Positions 22,546 through 33,400 of a stretch of DNA of 64,000 nt are shown here, piece by piece. The stretch comes from Rhea pennata. Lineage: Eukaryota; Chordata; Aves; Rheiformes; Rheidae. Each line of letters opens with the position of its first letter. The first letter of the stretch is position 1. The stretch lies in the NCBI RefSeq assembly GCF_028389875.1, contig NC_084666.1, positions 26,072,308 through 26,136,307 of the forward strand. The letters run 5' to 3'. The notes beneath the pieces were generated by a model, which worked only from the letters and a program-made list of their open reading frames with translations, was not told the origin of the DNA and ran no database searches. Position numbers and translations under genes: made by a program.

Positions 22546-25248
22546 ATTTTGCATGTGCTTTTAGTATTTCTGATGCATTTTATAATTTCAAAAATAAATA
22601 AAGATAATAAAAGAAAAAGAAACTCTTTTTGGTAATGACAACATTCACTAATAACGGACAGCGTAAACTCAGGAAGTATTTTTAAAATGGCCTGTATATT
22701 CCTACTGTTTCACGCCGAAAGAGTAATTGCTTTTGTATACTGTGAGCCTTATTTTTTATACAATAGTCATATATATCGCAATGCTTTCATTAATTTATGC
22801 TGAGAATGCTGTAAAAAACCCTCAAACCTCTTGAAGGGCACAGCAGAGAGAAAAGCTGAATCAGTCAAAGCTGAAGGTTGCAGTGTGGCTCAGCAAGGGC
22901 AACTCTTCCCCCCTGCCTCCTGCTGAGCCCATGAGGACCAGCAAGTTGCTTTGCTTGCCAGCTCAAGTCCACGTGAAGCCTAAGGGATAGGTGTCTGTAG
23001 GCTCCTTGTAGTCTAACCTCCCACATGGAGCTTTTGGTACAGCTAGCTGAAAGCTCCTGGGGAAGTTTTTGCTATTAATAGATAATTTGGAACATTTGCT
23101 TTTACCCATGGAAAAAAATTTCCTGTTTTCATGCATCTCTCCTTTGAAAGAGGTGAGCAGTTTGGTGACAAAGGAACCAAATACCAAATACCTCCACATT
23201 CCCAAGCCAGAAATATAATTTGAGGATCCTGAGGGCCCTGGGTGTACTATTAAAGTAATGGAACAGATATACCTGACAGAGGGGCAAGGATTTCAGGATT
23301 TTGGAAAATTCCTGTAAGCATTTATTAGTTTGGGTAGTAGTATTACAGATAATTTGAAATTCAGATACTAACAGTTCAGCCACTGAATGCAGTGAATCTT
23401 TCTTGCAAATACAGCTGAAGGTTTGTGCAGGAGGACTACTATCCAATAGAATGATGCCAAAAAACATTTAATGATTGCTCCAAAATGATACCATCTGCTT
23501 CCAAACTCATAAGTCCCTCACTAAGGGCTGTTGGTTGGTATGTATATCTCAAAGTCTTTCCTGTTGCTAAGTACTGGCATCCATTCCTCAGAAAGGTGGA
23601 GCAGAAATCATTATTGCTTTGGGGGTTTCACGGCCCCAAGGGCATGAAGGGCAGTCAAAGGCTCTGCTTGCTCTTTAGCGACGATCTGTGGTTGGACTGA
23701 CTGCACAAGGAGTGGGAGGTCTAGGAGCTGAAGCCTATTCAGTTCAAATTCGCAGCTCCAGTCTAGCAAGAGATTGACCTAAATGTAAGGCTAATGTATA
23801 CAAACTGCTCTGTCCAAAAAACTATGTCCTTAACTGCTCTGAGGGCCTCATCTTGATGCTATGTTTTAGGTATTTCCAGAGCCCAGTGAACAGGATAGCT
23901 TTGGGATTCAGGCAGAAAAGTGAGCAGTTTCTGGATCTTGTTTGTGCTTACAGAAGAAGTGCTGCTGGGACAGATATCGACGGCACTGTGCAAAGATGGA
24001 GCTGGAGGCTTCGTTAGAGCTGCCCAGGGAGAGGTGCTCCTCACCAGACTGTCTGGTACTACATCCTTTGGATGTAGGCAGGCTTTTGGTAATAAAGAAC
24101 ATATTTGGTCATAACAAATTTGGCACGGCTTGGGAAGACCAGGATTACAAAGTATTCTCCTGCTGAGCGTCAGTGCTTCAAAGCAAGTGTTAAACTGAAC
24201 AAAGAAACACTGAGGGTTTGTGGCTTTGAGGTTTTGATAGCTGCCATAATTTCTCTCTTTGAAAGAGATTAGTCAGTCTCTTCTGCACCCAGAGCACTAT
24301 CCAGATCCTATGCTTCTACCTTACTGTGATGACACAGTACCAGTTACTGGGAACTGTTTTAAAGATTTTGTGGTTTGGGCACAGACAGCAGTGTCTGTCA
24401 GAAACTGCATAAAATGTTCACTTCTCTCTACACAGATCTCTAAAGAAGCTTCCCTTTATTATCACTATAATTATTACCGCTTTTCAGCACCTTCTGGATG
24501 ACTACTTGATTAGCAGTCTAGATCTTGTATGAACACAGAGAAAAAACAGTAGTTTGTGACCCCCAGACTGAGAATAAGACTCCAGAAGTAAAAGTTTGGT
24601 CCTCACTGTTAACACCAGCTAGTGCCTTCCTTCCCAAATATACCAGGAATTACCATTATCAGTGGACTGGACTTTTGTTTCTTTCCATTTTTTTAACAAG
24701 AGCAAAGAAGCTTTTGTAAAACTGTGTACACTCAAAGCCGGTGCATGAATGAGAGTACATAACACAAAAAAATTAAGAACCGAAGGGCTGTATTTATATT
24801 GATTCTGTTTTTTGCTAATAATTATATGGTAACAAAATGCTAAACTAATAGTACCAAATAAAAAAGAAAGAGAAAAGAGTCAATACTTATTATATTCGGA
24901 CTCAGCACGGTCAGATAGATATAATCATTTTTTTGACAAATTTGCCGATATTTCCTTCTCCACTCCTGCTAGCAGCTGTCTGGTGAAACCTGATGATTGA
25001 CCATAAGGAACAAATATATCCGGAGCATATTACTCAAAGGAATAGATTTGGTCAATCATGGTGAGCAGGGAATGCAAGTTGATTGGAATCACTCCAGTGT
25101 TCTAAAATTGTACTTAAAGCTCAAGAAATTACACTTAGACCATATTTTTTCACCCCAAAACACAAGCACAGCAGTGCACACTGTTTTTTTCCAGAGATGT
25201 GATTGCCTTCCAAAGGTAATCTGTTTGGATTTTCTTTCTTTTTTTTCT

Positions 25249-25279
<31 letters not shown>

Positions 25280-25494
25280 CTCTTGATTCATTTACAGATT
25301 CACAAGCTAAGGGATTTTTTTTGTTTGTTTTTTTGGGGTGTGAGCTTTCTTGTTTCATTTGGGTCACTTCTTCTAGAAAGTAGTCTATTTATGAGAAAGT
25401 CAGACTCTGAACATGCTCAGCTAATTTGAAGTAAAACATGAAAGATGGTGGCATTACAAAGACATGGAAGATTTCTTCAGGTTGCACCTTGCCT
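22546..25494. other. Intergenic DNA, no gene seen
   Basis: No supportable exon. Several short frames on both strands around 22,960-24,170 have no recognisable product. The poly(T)-rich block at 25,230-25,278 is listed separately. Confidence 0.55.
25230..25278. repeat. Poly(T)/TTTC tract including T27
   Basis: TTTC-interrupted T-rich stretch ending in an uninterrupted run of 27 T at 25,252-25,278. A further T-rich stretch lies at 25,315-25,332. It is about 220 bp from the CR1 copy and is not its tail, since CR1 elements lack poly(A) tails. Confidence 0.9.
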
Positions 25495-26115
25495 CGAGGA
25501 AGGCCAATGGTCTCCTGGGGTGAATTAGGAAGAGTGTTGCCAGCAGGTCAGGGGAGGTGATCCTGCCCCTCTACTCAGCCCTGGGGAGGCCTCATCTCGA
25601 GTACTGTGTCCAGTTCTGGGCTTCCCAGGACAAGAGAGACATGGAGCTACTGGAGAGAGTCCAGCGTAGGGCTACAAAGATGATCAGAGGGCTGGAGCAC
25701 CTGCCCTACGAGGAACGGCTGCGAGAGCTGGGCCTCTTCAGCCTGGGGAAGAGAAGACTGAGGGGGGATCTGATCAATGTGGGTAAGTACCTGAAGGGAG
25801 GGTGTCAAGGGGATGGGGACAAACTCTTTTCAGTTGTCCCGTGTGACAGGACAAGAGGCAATGGGCAGAAATTGAAGCACAAGAAGTTCCACCTGACCAT
25901 GAGGGGGAATTTCTTCCATGTGAGAGTGACGGAGCACTGGACCAGGTTGCCCAGAGAGGCTGTGGAGTCTTCTTCTCTGGAGATATTCAAGGCCCTCCTG
26001 GATGCAACCCTGTCTAACATGCTGTAGGTGACCCTACTTGAGCAGGGAGGTTGGACTAGATGATCTGCAGAGGTCCCTTCCAATCTTACTGATTCTGTGA
26101 TTCTGTGATTCTATG
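25495..26115 (+). mobile_element. CR1 LINE, 5'-truncated
   Basis: About 620 bp of CR1 3' sequence. It starts within ORF2 (the 'aggaaggccaatgg-ctcctgggg' block) and runs through the ORF2 stop at 26,025-26,027. It then has a short 3' UTR ('ttggactagatgatct-cagaggtccc') and ends in the 8-bp terminal repeat (ATTCTGTG, ATTCTGTG, ATTCTATG at 26,092-26,115). 5' truncation and this terminus are hallmarks of avian CR1. It is in opposite orientation to, and about 10 kb from, a closely similar copy at 14,973-15,485. Confidence 0.95.
25497..26027 (+). pseudogene. CR1 ORF2 (reverse transcriptase) C-terminal fragment
   Basis: From 25,557 the frame is open for 156 codons to the natural ORF2 stop. It reads [50 protein letters not shown] and onward, the standard CR1 tail. 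The same frame continues upstream to about 25,497 with a single TGA at 25,521-25,523, where the family normally has a TGC cysteine codon. So the only visible lesion apart from truncation is one nonsense change. It lacks the endonuclease and catalytic core and is not an independent gene. Confidence 0.9.
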
Positions 26116-27679
26116 AACACCTCTGAAATGCCTGAAGATCTCTTGGTGGCACTGGCAAGAGAGAGGAGCAGATGCAGATGAGAGGCAGCATGCCCAGAAA
26201 GGTTTGGGGAGGCAAGAAGGTTCTCTGGCAGCACTGTTCACCGCTGACAGTGGCCCACAAGGAGGGATGGTAACCCCAGGAAGAGCATTGGCTGTTGTCT
26301 CACTCTGTGTTTTCGCAGTGGCTTGGCCAGAGGGGTCCAGGTTACAACTGAGCCACTGAAGACCTACACTCATATTGCCTTGTCTCTTACTCACGGCTGT
26401 GTTTTGCTTTCCTTTTCTCTTGAATTAGCTCCTCCAAATAACAGGTATGATTCTGAAGGGACTGATGTACCAAAGGTAGGACAGAATTGCCAAAATGGGG
26501 AAGGCTGCTGAGTTGGAGAAGATATATTTAAATGCCTTTGAAAAGCAAACTCTGGTGAACTGCAGCTAGGATGTGAAGGCAGGTGTAGTGGTGATGTTCT
26601 GTGGCCTTGGTTTACACAGAATTCGGCACATTTTCAAGTATCCTACACGTTCAGAGTGACCGAGAAATAAGGTCACAAATGGCCACAGTACCAAAGCCCT
26701 CATTTTCTTGAGCAGTTTTTCCAAGGAAGTATGTGGTAGGTAACACTACTGATAATGTAGCCAGAGGTCAAACAGTCATTTGTATCCAGGCAATCTGCAT
26801 TGTATTATGTCTCTTAGAGCTGAGAATGTTGCAGAAAAATGTCTTTGGCAAGAAAAGTGCTAGAGTATATCTGGATTATGTTAGCACTCTTTTTTGGGGG
26901 GATGGTGCTTGGACTGTAAGTCTTTGCTTATCTGCTTATCTTTGCTAAGCAGCTGACTGTCAGTGAGTTACTGTTTTACAGTCATGGTTCAAACAAGGAA
27001 CTTTGTTGTAGCTAGAACAGTTACAGTCATTAACTTTCTTTTTCTCTCTTCATTACCTGGAGGTCTCAGATCACTACTGGGAGATAGTTCTCCTCATTCC
27101 TCAGACCTCTAGGACCACCGGCTTCCAGTAGACTTTAGGCTCATAAAGCCACCTGGCAATTTTAAGATTTCTGAAATGTCTCCCAAACTCAGCATCAGGA
27201 AAAAGCCCAGCTAAATGGGGTAGCTGAAGCCTCTTTATGCTCAAAGACACCTGAGGTTACTGTCATTTCTTCAGCACTAACCTAATGAGAATGCTGAACT
27301 GGAGCTTATAAATACACGAGTAATATTTGTAACTTCCACTTTACTTCACTCAGAGCTCACCTACGGTAAATTAACAAACACTCCAAGCAAAAGCACCCTT
27401 TCTTTCTTATGATCAGGACGTTAAGAAGCTCTTGCAACCCAAACAGGAGTGAACACAATTTGCTGTGTATAGAGAGTTTAATTCCAGAGGTTCTGGATGG
27501 TGCATTCACATATTCCACCTTGAGTGGCTGTATATCCCTGCACCTGGGGGCAGCTGCAGGTTTTTTCCTCCATCTCGCTGTGCCCAGACAGCGGCTCTCA
27601 GGTCTTACCAGCCTGATGAGCAGTTACATGGCATATAAATCTTAAATACTCAGGAAACTTCTGAGACTTTGGCTCTGGG
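26116..27679. other. Intergenic DNA, no gene seen
   Basis: No supportable gene. Short frames near 26,323-26,511, 26,733-26,948 and 27,409-27,645 have no recognisable domain. Confidence 0.5.
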
Positions 27680-28800
27680 TGAACGACTGAGTGGGTATCT
27701 GCCCGGGGACACTCTCCTCTCCTCTTTGGTGGAACGTGCCTGAAGTCAATCGACAAATACAAGTGCAGGTTTGCCATGTATGGGCTGGCGTGGCAGACCC
27801 TGCTGGTGGCAGGCTGTGGTCGGGAGTCAGGGGTCTGCATTCGCTTTGGGGTGCAACTCTGCCAACTCGCAGCATTTTCACTGGTTCCTCTTCAGCTCCG
27901 AACGGGTGATTTGCTGCACTGGGTTTGGACTCAGCACAACTTTCCCTTCAAATGCAGCAGGCGCCAGTAGGTGAGAGCAGCTGCTGCTTCCCGGTGCATG
28001 CAAAGCCCATCTGTCAGCGTGACATGCACCCATGTGCACCCTACAGCGGCAGGCTGGCGGGCCGGAGAGCACGGCTGGTTGTACGCTGTGCTGGGTTGTA
28101 TGCTGTGCACCCCAGGCATGGCTGGGGAGACCGGCTTGTTTGGAGAGACCGTGGGCAGCTCAGCCGTGCTCAGACTCCTGTGTAACCGACAGCAGAATTG
28201 CAGCAGCAGGTTTCCTTCATGCTGGATGTCGATGCTTTAGCTTACAGTTTCCAATGATCTGAGCCCGAACAGATCCCCCTTTAAGACTGGACAGGATATG
28301 TACAGTTACTTGGGCACATGCACGAACGAGCGATACTTCACCTGATCAGCTTGGGATAATTCTTAAGTGCTACCCTGTACTCTTATTCTTGCTGTGGATA
28401 CTAGAAGCTTTTAAGCTGTTTCTCTTACTATACAGTAGGCAGTATTGCCAGATAACCAGATGAGCCCTGAGGGGTTGAAATAACTTGGACATTATTCCCT
28501 CTCTTAAATACGAAACCTGACCCGCATTCTCCGCAGAGGCACTTCTCTGTGTGCAGAAGACTGCTGCAGAAAAAAAAGCGAAGTAGCATAAGCTGCTGCC
28601 CACGGTGTCGACACGTTAAAGCTGTTGGCCGGAGGGAAGACGCGGCTTGTGGAAAGGGTGGGTTTTCCCCGCGCCGGCTGAAGAGCAGCGTGCCTCTAGA
28701 GGGCACTCGCGGATCCCGTTTGAGACAGGGCCTCCCTTGCCGGGGAGCCGAGCCCACAGCCGGAGGAAGTGCAGGACCGCGCTGAACAGTCGCTTTTCCT
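27680..28800. promoter_or_regulatory. GC-richer, CpG-enriched segment with CTCF-like motif
   Basis: Two GC-rich cores (about 27,680-28,170 and 28,600-28,790) stand out from the AT-rich surroundings. The second has roughly 20 CpG in 190 bp. CCTCTAGAGGGCA at 28,693-28,705 differs from a strong CTCF core (CCACTAGAGGGCA) at one position. Many short frames are open on both strands, as expected for GC-rich DNA, and none is recognisable. Candidates are an orphan CpG island, an insulator or a lncRNA promoter. Confidence 0.35.
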
Positions 28801-29486
28801 TTCCAGCTAAATACATAATGTTCTGGAATACTTAAGACATTTATTTTAACAGGATTAAAATGTGCATGTGCAGCGTAGCTGAATATAGACCATATTGGTT
28901 AATAAAAGCTACTAACACAAGCATATGAATTTCCTGAAGAAAGCAGGAAGGTGTATAGAAAAGATTTTTGCTTTAAGGACCATCACTGTATGCAATATAC
29001 AAGCATATTGCACAGTTTTCATTAGTGTACAAAACTCTTTAAATAGCTGGGGACTACTACTCACTGCAGCGGTGTTACACAGGGAAATGTGGATCTTGCA
29101 TGAACTATCCCATCATGAACGTCCTTTCAAGAAGCAGCCAGCACATGAAGGAGAAAGAAAAGGTGTTCAGACTTTCATGAAGGTTGCTAGCAGTGGGACT
29201 CAGCTCAGGATGGGTTTGATATGCTTCCTCCTGCCCTCTCTGCCCTCTCCTCTCTCCCTGTATTTTAATAACAACTAGTTAAAAAGCCTTTACTTTTTTT
29301 TTTGGAAAAGGTTTGAGCATTGCTCAAAATGTAGGTACTGATTGCTCTCACCTTTGCCTCATATCAAATGAAACTGTGGGTGAAATGAAACTTCAAAGAT
29401 GACCCAGTACTTCATGAAATCTAATGAAAAGTACAAGCCATGAATTAAGAGGTCAAATGAGATAACTTAAACTCCAGATGGGATTT
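28801..29486. other. Intergenic DNA, no gene seen
   Basis: The open frame at 28,925-29,278 (117 codons, plus) has no recognisable domain. Nothing else is supportable. Confidence 0.5.
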
Positions 29487-29499
29487 CCCCCCCCCCCCC
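29487..29499. repeat. Poly(C) tract, 13 C
   Basis: Uninterrupted C13, rare in this AT-rich context. It lies 33 bp before the tandem repeat/palindrome at 29,533-29,570. Confidence 0.95.
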
Positions 29500-29532
29500 T
29501 TTCTGTATGTCAGATAATTTTGGACGATGGAG

Positions 29533-29570
29533 AATTGTCCAAATTGTCCAAATTGTCCAATTTGGACAAT
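29533..29570. repeat. Three tandem 9-mers ending in a perfect palindrome
   Basis: AATTGTCCA is repeated head to tail three times (29,533, 29,542 and 29,551). The last copy runs into its own inverse: ATTGTCCAA (29,552-29,560), one T, then TTGGACAAT (29,562-29,570). The sequence can form a hairpin with any of the three left arms. Confidence 0.95.
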
Positions 29571-30354
29571 ACCATACAGGTAGGATATGCTGTACTTTAT
29601 AATTTTGATTCTTTGCACTGGTAGCTTTGGAGTGGGCGTCCCTGAAATGTTTGCCTGCATTTCACCTAACAGTGTATGCAGTTTGCCTCAAATAAATACA
29701 GATGCTGCTGTCCTAACGGTGAATTCAAAGCCTGCCAAAGTAGTAATCTGGTTGTCGGAAAATAAAGGAATATCAAGAAGAAGTCAGTTGCTTTAATTTA
29801 TTCAGACTACAAACAACGCCAAAAAAGCTGTAAATGTTTGGGATGTGTCAATGTTTTCCTGAATCTGCCAGTTATGCCTTTTCATGGCACAACTTGTATT
29901 TGTTTGCACACACTGGCAGGAGAGAAAGCATGTTCTAATGAGCTGCAGGCATAGGCTGCTTTAGCAAATTCCAAGGACTTGCTCTTAGTGTTTATTCCAA
30001 AAATAAGCACATCTCCTCCTAATAAATTTTGTATGCAAATATGGCTCAGTCATTTCTGCATAAGATTCTAATTCATTCATTTAAAGATGTTCATTTTGTA
30101 GTGTATGTAAATTTGCATATGTAATTCAGCAAAGGCAGGAGCAAGCTCTTATATTCTCATCACTTTTGATATTTTAATCAATGATTTATGTCTTATTCTT
30201 ACATTTATTAGCTCCCTCTCAGTATGCTAAGCCAGATTCTTATGCATCGATAGCTCTACACATATATGAAACTCATTAAGGACTCTGATAGAAGCATGGT
30301 CCAAGTGCAGGAATAGGGGGCAGGCATTTGACGACTTACACTTTACCCTCTCTA
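29571..30354. other. Intergenic DNA, AT-rich
   Basis: No gene. It contains two inverted perfect octamer (POU) motifs, ATGCAAAT at 30,033-30,040 and ATTTGCAT at 30,111-30,118, but such 8-mers also occur elsewhere in this AT-rich window. Confidence 0.5.
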
Positions 30355-30450
30355 CAGATTGGTTGTGTGCATTAGATAAACCGTTTCCCTGCATCACAGT
30401 CATCCCATCTGCACAATAGAGAGAGGATTGCCCTAACTCAGAGACGAAGC
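30355..30450 (+). repeat. Possible MIR/L2-like fossil
   Basis: The run 'ggttgtgtgcattagataaaccgtttccctgc', then 'tcatcccatctgcacaatagagagaggattgccc', parallels the MIR/L2 'gctgtgtgacc...cagtttcc...tcatctgtaaaatggggataat' sequence. It is heavily diverged, and the match is from memory. Confidence 0.4.
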
Positions 30451-33400
30451 TGACTGGAGTGTTAAAGCTTTTTGAGCTCCTCAGCTGGAAGTTACTGCAT
30501 AAATATTCTTCCAGTCATGTAGAAAGTTAATGAATGTACAGCCCTATGTAACAAACATAACATCTGTTATTTCTACTTTTTTGTCCACACTTAAAAGCAG
30601 CTGCAGAAATGGCATTCTCTTATTCAAGAGACTATCCCTTGTAGGTATTCATTGTCACATACTTCCTGACTTTTCGACAAAATACAGCTTTTACTGCAAT
30701 TGCCTTCTTCTAATGTCGTTGGCTTTGCAGTTCTGAGAGACTAAACTGGATTTTATTACTTCCTAGGCACCATCAACAGAATAATTTATCTAATCTGGCT
30801 GCCAGTCAGTCACTCCTCTGTGAATTCTTGGAGGGTGGTTGAGATACAAGGGTGATCAGGAAAGCCTGAACTGTGAGACACAGAATTACAGAGAAATAAT
30901 TTAAGGACTTAATTTAACCTGCAAGGGTATGCATGGGGTGAACATGTGAAAAGAAAGAAACCAGCTTGGATTGCAGATCTTATTTTGAGTTTGAAACAGG
31001 TCTCAACATTTTAGAAAGTTATTTGTGATTTCAGAAAACAATAAGGGACTTTTCAAAAGTATAATTTCACCTTAAAGAGTAGAAATATGACCCTGCAATC
31101 CTCTCAGAACTATAAAGTTATGTTTTGTGCTGAGGGTGTCCACCCTCTAGTTCAGTTTGGTAGATACCACATCATATTCTTGGAGAACAAAAACATATGT
31201 GAGAAATCTGTTATTTTATTCAGTACAGCTGTTGTCACAGTCACGTCAGACAGTTGAAGCTCACAGTGTCTGGAGGCCATCTGAATTGTCAGCTCAAACT
31301 CTTTTCAATAGATTATTGTCTGAATTGCCCTTACTAGTACTCCAGGTCATATCCTGTGTTAGAGTAAATCCACATGACCACAGTTATTGACACCAGCTGA
31401 CTAGCTGGCTCAAAGTCAGGATGACAGCCACGTGAAACCTCAAACATAAAACTGGATATTTTCATTATATGAAAGTCTCACCTGAGCTCAGATATTCTGA
31501 TTCTCTAATTCTCCTCGGATATTTTTATGGCATGTGTGACTCTTATATATACTCAGATAATTTTGATGTCGTGTTGTTAGGTCCAGGGTAATGAGTAGGG
31601 TTTCCCAAGCAATCTTTATTATGAGCTTTTTTTCTAAAAACAACATATAGCTGCAGTGTTACCTAGTAAAATAAACATTTTTGACATTGATCTAAAGTTC
31701 CTGAAGAGATGTGCACATCCCTCTTTTCTTGGACATATAGCTTTAAAAAGTTCAAGTCCTTACTCATGAGAAAAAACGTTAATTACGTGGAGGAGCTCAG
31801 GAGTCAAAGTGGGGCGAAGAGGCATTGTAATATCTTATCAGTCTCATCTCTTCTAAAATCATTAGGCAGAACTCTCCTCAGCAAGTTGTTAAGAGAAGTT
31901 TCAGACTCTAAGAAAATACAGTTTATCCTCAGCATTGCCAAAAGTTTCCTGTTCCAGCTTTTAAAGGGTCTTCCAAATACCATATATTTTATTCTTTTAA
32001 TTTATGATCAAATGTAAAAAAGGACAATAGTCCTTGGAGTTCTTGTTTTTCTGGCTTGTCACTCAGAGCAGACCTCTCCACCACAGAGAACTGCCAACAT
32101 GGAATGAAGGGAAGATACCTGTCTGTAACTGGTAATGGTTTATAAGTCAAAGAAATCCGTATCCTACTCTACCCTCCCACCTACCACTTTCTGAGAGGCA
32201 GTAGCACAGTATCTCACTGAAGATTTATCTCATGAATGGATGTTCAGCATCACCTCCTCCTAAGGGAAACTGCCAAGCAGCTACTCCCTGTCAGTGAACA
32301 CACACTGTCTGGGATAAATCCTGAAGTTAATCCTCCGTATCTTAAGGGCTGCCAGGACACCTGGATTCCACTCCGTGTCCTCTACTGTCTCGCCATATCC
32401 TGCAGGAGAGTCCCCAAGGAACAAAGCCATGAACATTGTCCTCCTTCCTGCAGCTTCACCTTTGACACCTTCTGCTAGTCATGGATATTCCCCAGATACA
32501 GGTTACTTCCAGATATACAATATCTGCTGCTTCTCTGATTTCAGGTCTGGAAAGTCTGAGTGGAAGAGCAGCAAAGCTCTCAGCAGGGTCTGACCCAGGC
32601 AGATGCACAGCCTGGGGGAGCCTCAGTCCTTCTCTACCTTCACTTGGTACTGATGAACTAGCAAATAAATCATTGCATCTTTCTTGCTATGACATGTACA
32701 AATCTGTTGCTCTGCAGCAGGTACTTTCCCCAACATTTCTCAGGGATTCTTCAATCTGTAATTAATAATTACAGATTATTAACCTGAATTAATAATTACC
32801 ATAGTAAATTTAAACTGAAGGAATAAAAAGAAAAAAAAAAGATGCTGGGAGAGAAGAATATAGTTTAAAGAGAATATAACAAAGGAAAGACTGGAATTTT
32901 AAATACAGAAAATAGAGCAGAAGAAACACAGCAGTATTCAAGGATCATTATTGAATGTGTTTCTTGGGAAGCCCCTATCTTTTCATTTGTTCTGCAAGTA
33001 TTATGTTTTTTTCACTTGTATGGTAGTTGTTGTAAAGAGACAAATGCTTTCTTGGCCATGACAAGACACTCACACAGCTAGATTCCCACAGAAGAAATGA
33101 CACAGGCAGTGTAGTGAAAGCACCTTGAAAGCACCTAGTAGCTACTATTTGCAATCCCTGTCTTTTATAGTGTCTATCATCATGCTAAATACCTTCAAAC
33201 AGGTGCTTCAAGGCAGAGGCAGAAATTCCACCTAGGAGAGTAATGTTAGCGCAATGAGACCAATAGGATCTGGCCTGGTCCCCCTGTCAGGGTGGTGCCA
33301 CTGGCCTTCATCACCCCACAGGAGGATGAACACTTGGTTCAGTGAGGACCTGCTGAGAAAAAGACCTCATTAGTCCTGGGCAAGTCAAAGGAGGGTATTG

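Noticed and set aside
25089..25367. Lys-rich minus-strand frame at 25.1-25.4 kb
   Set aside because: It is simply the translation of the T27/TTTC simple-sequence tract.
30033..30118. Inverted pair of POU octamer motifs as an enhancer
   Set aside because: Perfect octamers also occur singly elsewhere (for example near 1,534, 18,773, 36,371 and 41,527), so a pair in AT-rich DNA is not strong evidence.
31709..32017. 102-codon plus-strand open frame
   Set aside because: No domain, no splice or promoter context, and a length expected by chance in 64 kb.
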